Shown: positions 40,529 through 48,980, counted from the stretch's first letter. The stretch: DNA of 64,000 nucleotides from JAIXRY01 sp964444515 (GCA_964444515.1 CAYUGY010000001.1:1-64000), one strand, 5' to 3'. Translations and numbers: made by a program. Notes: generated from the sequence alone by a model not told the origin.

Positions 40529-40698
40529 CAATATAAAAAAGCCTTCGTTGGGGCTTTTTTATATTGTAACGAAAAGAAAGCAAAACACTTTGCTTTCGTC
40601 AGGAATCGAAAGATTTTTCGGTCTACGAATTTTTGTATCAAAAATTTGTCGAAAAATACCTGGCTATGTAGTAGCCGATTCCCTGTAGAGTCACAATA
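40511..40698. mobile_element. 23-bp direct repeat of the tRNA-Glu 3' end flanking a hairpin-rich segment
   Basis: CGATTCCCTGTAGAGTCACA plus ATA at 40511-40533 is repeated exactly at 40676-40698. The 142 bases between hold the tRNA terminator, GAAAGCAAA-ACAC-TTTGCTTTC (9 bp), AATTTTTG-TAT-CAAAAATT nested inside ATTTTTCG...CGAAAAAT, and GGCTA/TAGCC. Duplication of a tRNA 3' end is the classic mark of site-specific integration. No integrase is present, so it could be a remnant or a non-autonomous element. Confidence 0.55.
40529..40566 (+). terminator. Terminator of tRNA-Glu
   Basis: CAATATAAAAAAGCC-8nt-GGCTTTTTTATATTG stem beginning right after the tRNA. Confidence 0.88.
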
Positions 40699-40727
40699 AA
40701 AAAGACCCTTTATTTGGAGGGTCTTTT
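40697..40727 (-). terminator. Terminator of histidine phosphatase gene
   Basis: AAAAGACCCT...AGGGTCTTTT stem just after the stop at 40729 on the minus strand. Confidence 0.82.
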
Positions 40728-40728
40728 A

Positions 40729-41298
40729 CTAAAAAGTAAACTTATGAACTGATCCGTTGTGTGGTGGTTTTTCCAAAAATTCTTGATTTTTTTCTACTTT
40801 ATAGAGACAGCGGATGACTCCGGCATGAGTAACGACGATAATCTTTTTACCATAATATTTATATTTCATATCATCGATAAAGGAATAGAGTCGTTCTTTA
40901 ACTGACCTAAATGAATCACCATGATATTTAGAAAAATCATAATTGTCTTGGGACGCATATTCTTTTTCATACTGATTCGAATAGAGCTCAGCTATTTGTG
41001 TCCATGTTTTTCCTCCAAAATCACCAAAACTAACTTCCGTAATACGCTTGTCTGGTTTTAAAAACACAGGAGTATCTAAACTTTTATGGTACATAATGAC
41101 GGCTGTTTCTTCTGTTCTTTTACAAGGAGAAGAGATAATTGCACAGATACCTCGAGGTATCTTTTTAGCAGCTTCTTTTGCTTGAAGCTTACCTTCATCA
41201 TTTAATGATTCATCTAAGCCATCAGGCAATAGACCTTTAGTATTTCTCGAGGTTTCACCGTGTCGAACAAAATAGATTATTACTTCTTTTCTTACCAT
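40729..41298 (-). CDS. Histidine phosphatase superfamily protein (PGM/CobC-like)
   Basis: 189 residues from the ATG at 41298 (MVRKEVIIYFVRHGETSRNT). The RHGE box with phospho-accepting His is at 12-15. Then come LNDEGKLQAKEAA near 30, SSPCKRTEETA near 53 (second Arg), EVSFGDFGGKTW (catalytic Glu region) and VVTHAGVIRCL (second His) near 160. The length and FGxxxGKTW box fit alpha-ribazole phosphatase or broad-specificity phosphatases rather than glycolytic phosphoglycerate mutase. A 2,3-bisphosphoglycerate-dependent role cannot be excluded. In-frame sequence upstream to 41406 crosses the GC-rich hairpin and is judged non-coding. Confidence 0.85.
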   Translation of the reverse strand: MVRKEVIIYFVRHGETSRNTKGLLPDGLDESLNDEGKLQAKEAAKKIPRGICAIISSPCKRTEETAVIMYHKSLDTPVFLKPDKRITEVSFGDFGGKTWTQIAELYSNQYEKEYASQDNYDFSKYHGDSFRSVKERLYSFIDDMKYKYYGKKIIVVTHAGVIRCLYKVEKNQEFLEKPPHNGSVHKFTF

Positions 41299-41355
41299 TT
41301 TCTTTTTTATTAATTCCGAATTTATATTACATTTATTATACAGAAAGTCAACAGA

Positions 41356-41374
41356 GCGCGACCGAAGGTCGCGC
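41356..41374. repeat. GC-rich hairpin, copy 2 of 3
   Basis: GCGCGACC-GAA-GGTCGCGC, followed on the plus strand by GGTTTTT. It lies between divergent genes, so it is not a terminator of either; it shares the core of the hairpins at 495 and 43654. Confidence 0.7.
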
Positions 41375-41544
41375 GGTTTTTCTGGTGAAAAATACTTGTG
41401 ACACATAATTTCTGACTTATATTGACTTATTTTTATAATATGCTAAAATAATAAACGGAAATGTGTAAAACAGGTGGCACAAAACTTTGTTGTAAAAGAC
41501 GTATACCTCTACACCTGCAATCTAAAAACAAAATAAAAATTCTA

Positions 41545-42378
41545 ATGTACAAAAACAAAAAAGCACTGTGGCTTGCGTTGCGAGCTTATCATTTCAACCA
41601 CATCGTTGAAACTCATTTATGGGATCGTATTACTGAAAAATTTGGTGGTACCGATGCCTCGACCAAAGCCTTCGCTGAAAAATTGGCACGGAAACTGGGC
41701 TGGACAAAAGATTTCGCACTAAAGTCAGTTGATGAATACAAAAAATTCATCTATCTGGCTGTTACGGCAGACTTTTCAGTAACTCCTTCTAAAATCATTG
41801 ACCAAGTTTGGCACGAGCACTTACTCTTTACCAAAGGTTATCGTGATTTTTGTAATGAAACCATTGGGTATCAACTTGACCACGCACCGGAATTAATTCC
41901 AGTAGACAGTCAGACTGGCACATTCAATGCTCAGTATTTGGCAACACTTAAGCTCTATAAAACAGAGTTCAGTATTGATGCCCCGGAAGAGATTTGGGGG
42001 ACTCCAAAATTTGATATTGAAAAATTATCAGAAGAAGAGTATAAACCAAAAAAGAAAAAGAGACGCGAAGATGTAGGAGGTTCGGAAAGTACTGTTTACT
42101 CAAATGATGACACACCTCTATTTATGTACTTTGACTCATCTACTAATCAGGCACACGGTGCTGAATTTGGTGGATTCGGAGGAGGAGGTTTCAGTGGAGG
42201 TGGAGCTGATGGAGATTGGTCGGGTGACAATTCCTCCGATAACTCTTCCGACACTTCGTCAGATAGTAGTAGTGATTCTTCAAGCAGTTCTTCGGACAGC
42301 TCATCTAGCTGCAGCTCAAGCTCTTGCAGCTCAAGTAGCTGTGGTAGTGGAGGTTGCGGTGGTGGTGGAGGTGACTAA
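41545..42378 (+). CDS. Glycine-rich-domain (GRDP-like) protein with Ser/Cys/Gly tail
   Basis: From the ATG at 41545 the protein has 277 residues. The N-terminal half (about 5-140) shows the GRDP-like pattern: AYHFNHIVE...SKIIDQVWHEHLLFTKGYRDFCNETIGYQLDH. A conserved WHEH with nearby His and Asp residues might bind metal. After a Lys-rich linker comes a low-complexity tail (about 205-277) of Gly, then Asp/Ser repeats, then SSSCSSSSCSSSSCGSGGCG with regularly spaced Cys. An upstream ATG at 41461 would add a Cys/Lys-rich segment but falls in a leader that contains a CAGGTG/CACCTG stem. Probably a surface or scaffold protein; function unknown. Confidence 0.72.
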   Translation: MYKNKKALWLALRAYHFNHIVETHLWDRITEKFGGTDASTKAFAEKLARKLGWTKDFALKSVDEYKKFIYLAVTADFSVTPSKIIDQVWHEHLLFTKGYRDFCNETIGYQLDHAPELIPVDSQTGTFNAQYLATLKLYKTEFSIDAPEEIWGTPKFDIEKLSEEEYKPKKKKRREDVGGSESTVYSNDDTPLFMYFDSSTNQAHGAEFGGFGGGGFSGGGADGDWSGDNSSDNSSDTSSDSSSDSSSSSSDSSSSCSSSSCSSSSCGSGGCGGGGGD

Positions 42379-42395
42379 AAATTCACTCATTAGAC

Positions 42396-42432
42396 AAAAA
42401 GAAAGCAGATCAATTGATCTGCTTTTTATTTT
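42396..42432. terminator. Bidirectional terminator
   Basis: AAAGCAGATCA-AT-TGATCTGCTTT stem with T-tract, between the convergent GRDP-like and potassium channel genes. Confidence 0.85.
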
Positions 42433-43597
42433 ATTCTATTTTTTTCAAAAATTCCTGAACTGCTATTTCCGACATACTCAAAGTGAGATGGATATCTAAA
42501 TGTTCTTTGATTTCTTCGGCAATCTTATTATCAAAAATACGAAGTACCAAACGAATATCAGGATTAAATGATCTGGCATTGAGACCTATTTCAAGATTTT
42601 TTGCGTCATCACTAATCACTGATATAACAGCTTTTGCTTTCAGCACTCCAGCATCTTGTAATACTTTTGGAATTCGGGCATCTGCAACAAAAAAATATCC
42701 TCCGCGATGTCTAAAATAATCAATGTAAGGAGAATTATTATTATTTTCCACAATAATAACTTTCTCGCCTTGAGAAACAAGTTTGTCGGCAATAAAATAA
42801 CCAACCCTTCCAAGTCCACATAAAATGATATGGTCTTTGAGTCGATATTTCCTTCTTCCAAGAGACATTTCAACTCTTTGCTTAAGTAATTGATCAATAA
42901 TAAGTGAGAACGTCACCCAAATAAAAATCATTGAACCGAGCATTAGAAATATTCCAAATACTTTACTTAAATCACTTGATGAAAGTAAGTTAATGTCTCC
43001 GTAACCAACTGTGCAAATTGTTACCACTACAAAATAAAATGAATCAAGCCATGATAAGTGATTTTCAAAATGAAAGAATATAGCACTACCAATAATCATT
43101 AGAATAAACCCTACTGTCAATTTGATTAATAATTTATCAAACGAACGTATGTGAATTGTATTCTCGGGCCTTGGTGGCACATATCTCAAATCATGTTTTA
43201 CTGACACATGCACAGCCCTAACAAAATCTTCCGCAGCAATCTTGGCTGGATTTAATACAGTAATATTACTATATGCAGCACGAAGATGTGGAGATACATT
43301 TTCATTGAATAAAGAGACTGTGATGGGAATATTTTTCTCTTTTGAAATAACTGCTAATAAAAATTCCAAATTATGGTTATCTGAATCATCAACAATATAT
43401 ATCATCTTTGAATCAGAAAAATCCACATCATCAAGCAAGATCTGAACATCAGAAAAAGCACTTTCACTTTCCTTTTTACCTTCTAAAATGGAATGGTGAA
43501 TATGCGACACTTCATAATCCTTCTCTTCGAGAAGAATTTTGAGTCTTATGGAAATATGACCAGACCCAAAGACTATTATTTTTTGTTTTTTTACCAT
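42431..43597 (-). CDS. Potassium channel with RCK-pore-RCK architecture
   Basis: 388 residues. The N-terminal RCK/TrkA-N domain (about 5-120) has GSGHISIRLK near 11-20. Two membrane helices (about 156-176 and 212-236) flank the pore loop with filter TVGYGD at 196-201. A second RCK domain (about 252-385) has CGLGRVGYFIADKL near 260-273 and an acidic residue after VIIVEN for nucleotide binding. Most bacterial RCK channels have the RCK only after the pore; a leading RCK before it is unusual. Probably controls potassium flux in response to nucleotide or ion binding. Confidence 0.88.
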   Translation of the reverse strand: MVKKQKIIVFGSGHISIRLKILLEEKDYEVSHIHHSILEGKKESESAFSDVQILLDDVDFSDSKMIYIVDDSDNHNLEFLLAVISKEKNIPITVSLFNENVSPHLRAAYSNITVLNPAKIAAEDFVRAVHVSVKHDLRYVPPRPENTIHIRSFDKLLIKLTVGFILMIIGSAIFFHFENHLSWLDSFYFVVVTICTVGYGDINLLSSSDLSKVFGIFLMLGSMIFIWVTFSLIIDQLLKQRVEMSLGRRKYRLKDHIILCGLGRVGYFIADKLVSQGEKVIIVENNNNSPYIDYFRHRGGYFFVADARIPKVLQDAGVLKAKAVISVISDDAKNLEIGLNARSFNPDIRLVLRIFDNKIAEEIKEHLDIHLTLSMSEIAVQEFLKKIE

Positions 43598-43653
43598 ACT
43601 TTAAAGGTATTATTCTCCTCAAAAACAATACTATTTATATAATAAATAGTCAA

Positions 43654-43680
43654 TAGAGCGCGACCTCCGGTCGCGCTCTA
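43654..43680. repeat. GC-rich hairpin, copy 3 of 3
   Basis: TAGAGCGCGACC-TCC-GGTCGCGCTCTA, a 12-bp perfect stem. On the minus strand the loop reads GGA as in copy 1. It lies downstream of ftsI and may stop that transcript. Confidence 0.7.
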
Positions 43681-43716
43681 TTCTTATCTTTGTTATTTGC
43701 TTATACTTACACTTTT

Positions 43717-45450
43717 TTATCGATCCGGTGGAACTTGATAATAATTGATCAAATATTTTGAAATGTCAGCAAATTGTGGGAGCAATGTTTGCGATGCATA
43801 TTGCGCACCTTTTGGATCACGAATATACATATAGATATAGACAATAAATCGAGGCTTACTTGCGGGAAAATAACCGAAGAATGAGTGCATGTGTTTATCG
43901 TCATAATATCCACCACCATTTGGCAAAGCGATTTGAGCAGTACCGGTCTTACCAGCAATACTGTAGTGCGGCAAACTATATTTCCCTTCCAGATATGCTT
44001 TGTCGATAATGTGCACCAACATCTCAGTAATCTTCGGAGTTGTTTCTGGTTTCAACGTATTTCGAGTAGTAGGATATTCCAACACTTTCGAACCAGTATC
44101 ACTGTATAAAATTTCTTTGGCAATATGCGGGGTCACCAACACACCACCGTTAGCAATCGAAGCAAACGCACGAATCGCACCAACCGGTGTCAACGCAATA
44201 CCTTGACCGAACGATGCATTAGCCAATTCAACGTCATTATTTTTCTTCAAATTACTGACAAGTCCACCGATTTCAGATGGCAAATCAATACCAGTCTTTT
44301 CACCGATTTTGTAACCCAACATATAATCGCGCATTTTTTCTTTACCTAGTTGTTGCTCAGCAAAAACCATTCCAGTGTTGAGTGATTGATCAAGCACCAT
44401 TTGCATTGTTGTCTTTCCTCGCCCTTTTTTGTCGAAGTTGTTAATGGTTCTATCTTTGACCTGCACAAAACCTTTGTCCAAGTATGTTGTATCTTTGGTA
44501 AGCACACCAGCATCAAGTGCTGCTGCCATCACCAATGGTTTGATAACTGACCCCATTTCATAGACTTTTTCAGTCATTGGATTAGTAAAGTTTCCGACAG
44601 CAGAATTACTATATTGATTTGGATTAAATGACGGCAGTGAACCGATGGCAACAATCTCACCATTGTTTGGATCCATCACAATAATACCAGTTGATTCTGG
44701 TTGCCATTTGGTATTCAAATCAATAAGCATTTTTTCGACATACAATTGCACTTGTGGTTCGATGGTTGTAATAATATCTCCTTCGCGATTCGTATTCTTG
44801 AAAAAAGTTTTACTAATATTGGTAAAAATTTCAGCAAATGGATTAGTATACGCATCGTCCTTACTACGAGCAAGGGTACTGTCATACGAACGTTCTAACC
44901 CATATCTACCAGTCAATAAATCTCCATCAAAACCGACGAAGCCGAGTGTTTGAGCAGACATACTACCTCCTGGATAAAAACGCCATTTTTCTTTGTACAA
45001 AGAAACACCGGTCAAATGCAATCCTTCGACTTGATCTGCTTGTTCTTTGGAAATACGGTTGGCGATTTCTTCATATGGATCATTTTTGCGAGCAATACTC
45101 TTATCAAATGAGGTTCTATCGAGTGGAACAATCGCATTGATCTTTTGAAAAATTTCTTCAGGATTTACCACTTTTTTGGGATTGATGGCAATACGAAAAC
45201 CAGTCATCACGGTTGCAGCAGAAACAGTTGCACCGTCTTTTTTTGAAAAATAAATCGTACCACGCTCGAATACTGAACCAGCAGGAGTAGAATATTGACG
45301 ATCAGCTTTGTCACTGTACGTTCTTCCATTAACTACTTGTAAAAAAAATAAGCGTACCACAATAAGCACACCAGTAAAGATAATCAGTATCGAAATCCAT
45401 CCGATACGATTGAGTTTTGTATGAGTTTTTTTGAGATTAGTGATCTGCAT
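43717..45450 (-). CDS. ftsI: Class B penicillin-binding protein, FtsI/PBP3 type
   Basis: Transpeptidase that crosslinks septal peptidoglycan, working with FtsW. 577 residues: N-terminal membrane helix (about 16-37), pedestal domain (about 45-240) and transpeptidase domain (about 250-570). It has the active-site SVIK (301-304, catalytic Ser301), SLN (356-358) and KTG (501-503, AGKTGTAQI). The gene order mraZ-rsmH-ftsL-like-ftsI is the classic start of the dcw cluster, supporting FtsI rather than PBP2. Its start overlaps the upstream ftsL-like gene by 14 bases. Confidence 0.93.
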   Translation of the reverse strand: MQITNLKKTHTKLNRIGWISILIIFTGVLIVVRLFFLQVVNGRTYSDKADRQYSTPAGSVFERGTIYFSKKDGATVSAATVMTGFRIAINPKKVVNPEEIFQKINAIVPLDRTSFDKSIARKNDPYEEIANRISKEQADQVEGLHLTGVSLYKEKWRFYPGGSMSAQTLGFVGFDGDLLTGRYGLERSYDSTLARSKDDAYTNPFAEIFTNISKTFFKNTNREGDIITTIEPQVQLYVEKMLIDLNTKWQPESTGIIVMDPNNGEIVAIGSLPSFNPNQYSNSAVGNFTNPMTEKVYEMGSVIKPLVMAAALDAGVLTKDTTYLDKGFVQVKDRTINNFDKKGRGKTTMQMVLDQSLNTGMVFAEQQLGKEKMRDYMLGYKIGEKTGIDLPSEIGGLVSNLKKNNDVELANASFGQGIALTPVGAIRAFASIANGGVLVTPHIAKEILYSDTGSKVLEYPTTRNTLKPETTPKITEMLVHIIDKAYLEGKYSLPHYSIAGKTGTAQIALPNGGGYYDDKHMHSFFGYFPASKPRFIVYIYMYIRDPKGAQYASQTLLPQFADISKYLINYYQVPPDR

Positions 45451-45781
45451 TGGTTCTCATTGAAAGAAAGGCAACTCCTGCATTCTTCGAAGCAAAGACA
45501 GGGTTAGCGGAAACAAAACCATGAGCATATGCATACGACGTGTCGATATTATTTGTCGCTTCTAGGTATTGCAACTCGAGATCACCAACTGCAGTACGAA
45601 CAATTTTGATTTGATTATCGACAGTCTTTTTAGCTACTACAGAGAACGTAATAAATCCAATAGCTACACAGTACGTAGCGACGAGTGAGAAAAAAGTATA
45701 CTTTGTCACATTGAAAACTACCCGCTTGTTTTGCAAAAAGGTGTCAGTAGCAGAGGCAAATTTTGTGTTGACGTAATTCAT
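45437..45781 (-). CDS. FtsL-like division protein (by position and topology)
   Basis: 114 residues with a short basic N-terminus, one membrane helix (about 30-50, FFSLVATYCVAIGFITFSVV) and a following helical region (AKKTVDNQIKIVRTAVGDLELQYLE) suited to a coiled coil. FtsL is poorly conserved in sequence, and this gene occupies its exact place between rsmH and ftsI. The C-terminal part after residue 80 (AHGFVSANPVFASKNAGVAFLSMR) is not typical of FtsL. Assignment rests on position plus topology. Confidence 0.68.
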   Translation of the reverse strand: MNYVNTKFASATDTFLQNKRVVFNVTKYTFFSLVATYCVAIGFITFSVVAKKTVDNQIKIVRTAVGDLELQYLEATNNIDTSYAYAHGFVSANPVFASKNAGVAFLSMRTNADH

Positions 45782-45788
45782 ATATTTT

Positions 45789-46685
45789 TTATAATGATAC
45801 TTTTTCTATAATTCGTAACTTAGCACTACGAGCTCGAGGATTTTTGTGTGACTCTTCCTCGGTTGGAACAATTGGTTTTTTGGTTATGGATACTCCCCTT
45901 CCTTCAACAACTTTTTCACGAAAGAAATTTTTGATAATACGATCTTCAAGTGAATGAAAACTAATCACGAGCAATCTGCCTTGTGGAGCCAATAGTTCAA
46001 ATGCTTTCGCGACCCCTTCTTCGATGTTGCCGAGCTCATCGTTGACGGCAATACGAATCCCTTGAAAGGTTCGTGTCGCCGGATGAATTCGTCCACGTCG
46101 ATAGACAGATGGCACAGCGTTCTCGATGATTTTGACCAAATCAAAGGTTGTTTTGATTGGAGTAAGCTCACGTGCTTCGCAGATTGCTTTGGCAATTTTT
46201 CGAGAATAACGCTCTTCACCAAAACCATAAATGATATCAGCGAGTGATGTCTCACCCCAATAATTGACGACATCGTATGCGGTGACGGTATTTCCTTCGC
46301 CGTCTTTGCCCATCGTCATCAACAGTGGCTCATCTTTGCGAAAAGAAAATCCTCTGCCTGAATCATCAATCTGTGGAGAAGAAAGACCGAGGTCCATCAA
46401 AATCACATTGACAGCAGTAAGACCGAGCTCATTTGTCACAACATCAAGATTGCGAAACTCTGACAAAACAAATGATTTTTTGTTTTTGAGTATTTTGCAA
46501 TTTTGTGTTGCACGTTCGATCGCATCAGCGTCTCGGTCAATACCGATCAGCTGAATCGACAAACCAAATGTTTCTGCAATTGCCTTGGTGTGTCCTCCAC
46601 TACCAAGCGTGCAATCAAGAAAAATTTCTTTCTCTTTGAGATTTGTATTATCAATAACTTCTTGTAAAAGAACGGGAATATGCAT
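45789..46685 (-). CDS. rsmH: 16S rRNA (cytosine(1402)-N(4))-methyltransferase
   Basis: SAM-dependent methylation of C1402 N4 in 16S rRNA; the partner modification (2'-O at C1402) is made by RsmI, encoded at 19807. 298 residues from the ATG at 46685 (MHIPVLLQEVIDNTNLKEKEIFLDCTLGSGGHTKAI), with the SAM loop DCTLGSGGHT near 23-32. DLGLSSPQIDDSGRGFSF follows near 105, and ATRTFQGIRIAVNDELGN near 205. It starts 3 bases after mraZ. Confidence 0.96.
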   Translation of the reverse strand: MHIPVLLQEVIDNTNLKEKEIFLDCTLGSGGHTKAIAETFGLSIQLIGIDRDADAIERATQNCKILKNKKSFVLSEFRNLDVVTNELGLTAVNVILMDLGLSSPQIDDSGRGFSFRKDEPLLMTMGKDGEGNTVTAYDVVNYWGETSLADIIYGFGEERYSRKIAKAICEARELTPIKTTFDLVKIIENAVPSVYRRGRIHPATRTFQGIRIAVNDELGNIEEGVAKAFELLAPQGRLLVISFHSLEDRIIKNFFREKVVEGRGVSITKKPIVPTEEESHKNPRARSAKLRIIEKVSL

Positions 46686-46687
46686 AA

Positions 46688-47122
46688 CTAGAGAGCACCT
46701 ACAGCGCCTAATTTTTCTGCCAAAGTATCGGCTTCTTTTTCTACTGTTTGCTTGTATGACAACCAAGTACTTTCGTCCCAAATTTCGACACGGTCTTGAA
46801 CGCCAACAAAGACTGCTTTAGCACTGATACCAGCCTTCTCTCGAAGCGTATCTGGAATCAATACTCTACCGGAAGCATCAATGTCGACAACTCCTGCCTG
46901 TCCAAAAAGGAAGCGATTAAATCCGCGATTGTCAGACTGCAAAAAGGATAACGAAGAAAGCTTGTTTGAAATTTCTTTCCATGAACTCATGGTGAAAATA
47001 AACAAACAATTGTCCAACCCTGGAGTAATTACGATTTGCTTGCCAAGTTCCTTGCGGAATTTACTCGGCAATGAAACGCGTTTTTTATCATCTAGGGTGT
47101 GTGTGTATTCTCCGATCAACAT
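46688..47122 (-). CDS. mraZ: Transcriptional regulator MraZ
   Basis: Represses its own dcw operon. 144 residues: two AbrB-like halves. MLIGEYTHTLDDKKRVSLPSKFRKEL opens the first with the DxKGR-equivalent DDKKRV. FLFGQAGVVDIDASGRVLIPDTLRE near 74-98 carries the second DxxGR. Three TGGG repeats spaced at 10 bases lie upstream (47144-47167), matching the known MraZ operator layout. Confidence 0.94.
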   Translation of the reverse strand: MLIGEYTHTLDDKKRVSLPSKFRKELGKQIVITPGLDNCLFIFTMSSWKEISNKLSSLSFLQSDNRGFNRFLFGQAGVVDIDASGRVLIPDTLREKAGISAKAVFVGVQDRVEIWDESTWLSYKQTVEKEADTLAEKLGAVGAL

Positions 47123-47143
47123 ATTCTCGTGAAATAAAGTCTA

Positions 47144-47167
47144 ACCCACTTTATCCCACCTGTTCCC
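47144..47167 (-). promoter_or_regulatory. MraZ operator: three TGGG repeats at 10-base spacing
   Basis: On the minus strand TGGGAACAGG, TGGGATAAAG, TGGGT: three TGGGN boxes separated by 5 bases, as described for E. coli MraZ. They sit 22-45 bases upstream of the mraZ start, next to a TACAAT -10 candidate, which fits autorepression. Confidence 0.75.
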
Positions 47168-47285
47168 ATTGTACTCCCTTTTGTACCAATATGCATATGA
47201 TTGTTTGTGGAAAAGTCTTGATAAAGTAGACAAGAATATAAAAAATGATATGCTAATTGAGGAATAGTTCTAACTGGGAAACACT

Positions 47286-47477
47286 ATGCAACAAATGGTA
47301 CAACCTCCGCCGATTGATAAAAAAAGGCGTACTCATAAATGGTTTAATTTTATGTATAAATTTGACTTTAGTTCTGGTTCCTTTTTTAGAACACCTGAAC
47401 ATAAATATCCTGAAAAATTAAAACAAATATTAGCACGAGCCAAGTCAATCTTTGCACAAAAAAACCAATCTTTGTAA
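47286..47477 (+). CDS. Small basic protein, 63 aa
   Basis: MQQMVQPPPIDKKRRTHKWFNFMYKFDFSSGSF, ending ILARAKSIFAQKNQSL. Basic and aromatic-rich, with no membrane helix. It stands alone on the plus strand between mraZ and lysS. A TATGCT-type -10 lies about 38 bases upstream, and a terminator hairpin begins inside its last codons. No family known; coding status is likely but not certain. Confidence 0.5.
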   Translation: MQQMVQPPPIDKKRRTHKWFNFMYKFDFSSGSFFRTPEHKYPEKLKQILARAKSIFAQKNQSL

Positions 47478-47497
47478 GACTGGTTTTTTATTTTTTA
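47458..47497. terminator. Bidirectional terminator overlapping the small gene's end
   Basis: AAAAAACCAATCTT-TGT-AAGACTGGTTTTTT with T-tract on both strands; also serves lysS. Confidence 0.8.
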
Positions 47498-47498
47498 A

Positions 47499-48979
47499 TT
47501 AATCATTTTTTTCGTTTTTCAGTATCGGGAAGAAAATAACATCTCGGAGATTTTTTTGTTCAGTAAACAATGCAACCAATCGATCGATTCCCATTCCGAA
47601 TCCGGTCATTGGAGGCATACCGTGTTCCATTGCAGTCAAGAATCGTTCGTCGATTTCCATCGCTTCATCATCCCCTCCTTCCTTTGCTTTGGTCTGAGCT
47701 TCAAGTAATGAACGTTGAATTGTCGGGTCAACAAGTTCGGCGTATTGATTGGTGATTTCAGCACCAGCAATAACTAGTTGTGCAACACGAGCTGTTCCAT
47801 CAGTATTTTGAATCGCCAATGGTTTCAAATCACTTGGATAATCAAGTATGTTGGCTGAATCAAATTGAGACGAACTGACTTTTTGAAAACGTGATCAAGG
47901 AGATTTCCTTTACCTGTTTTTTCTGCTTCAGCTTTATCCATACCGTATTCAATTGCTTTAGCTTTGATATCTTCAATCGACGCAGTCACTTCGATACCAG
48001 CGCTTTGTTTAAGTAATTGGTTGAATGGAATACGTGGCCACGCTGCAGTGAAATCGATTTCGTGAGCGACATCTTCTTTGTCATAAACAGTGAAGGTTGT
48101 TTTGCCGACAACATCAGTTGCGAGTTTCTTCAATAATGTTTCAGTCCAGTGCATATTTTCTTCGAGTGATGCGTAAGCGGCGTACCATTCAATCATCGTA
48201 AACTCTTGTATGTGTGTTGGATCACTTCCTTCATTGCGGAAATTTTTTCCGATTTCATAGACACGATTAAATCCTGCAGTTGTGAGGATTTTGTGATCAA
48301 GTTCAAGTGCAATACGAAGCACCATCGGCATTGCATAATCATTGTGATAGGTTTCAAAGACTTTTGCCATGGCACCACCAGCTTGGTTTTGCAAAATCGG
48401 TGTTTCAATTTCCATAAAATCTTTCTCATCGAAAAATGCACGAATAGCAGTGATGATCTTTGAACGAAGTATAAATCGTTCTTTGACTTCTTTGTCCATC
48501 AAAATATCCAAATAGCGCTTGCGGTATGATTCTTCAACATCTTTGATACCGTGATATTTGTCCGGTAATTGACGAAGTGCTTTGGTCAACATTTTCCAAT
48601 CAGTTACGAGCAAACTTTGTGCCCCGCGTTCTGTGGTAAAGATAGTTCCCGTCACAGCAACAAAATCTGCACCATCAACCGTGTCGACAAATAAAGACAT
48701 TTTATCTTCTGCCAGAGTGTCTTTCTTGATGACTGCTTGAAATTCTCCAGTACCATCATTGAGTGGTACAAACAAAATAGCACCTTGTCCACGGATACCC
48801 ATCACGCGCCCGACAAGTGTCACAATCTCAGCATTGTTTACTAGCTCATCAAATTGTTCGAGTACTTGTGCAATTGTATGAGTATACGAAACAGAAGAAG
48901 CATATGCTTCCATTCCTGTTTCGTTCAGCTTTTCTATTTTTGAGAGACGGACGTCTCGTAATTCTTCGATTGATGCCAT
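47499..48979 (-). pseudogene. lysS: Lysine--tRNA ligase with apparent frameshift
   Basis: Class II synthetase in two frames. Frame 1 (48979 down to 47825, 384 codons) carries the OB-fold domain (about 50-130) and motifs 1 and 2 (RKRYLDILMDKE, FRNEGSDPTHIQEFTMIEWYAAY), and runs to LNLIQPTYLII then a TGA. Frame 2 (to 47499) resumes the family sequence DYPSDLKPLAIQN, then GAEITNQYAELVDP and motif 3 GFGMGIDRLVALF. The family reads LIQPTYLIDYPSDLKPLA, so about four bases (one unit of a GATTGATT repeat) are missing near 47838-47845. An essential gene broken this way suggests a sequencing or assembly error, or heterogeneity; programmed shifting is less likely. The upstream greA ends 2 bases before it. 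Confidence 0.85.
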
Positions 48980-48980
48980 A

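Noticed and set aside
40511..40698. Complete integrative element or prophage at tRNA-Glu
   Set aside because: No integrase, excisionase or any coding capacity between the repeats; at most a remnant.
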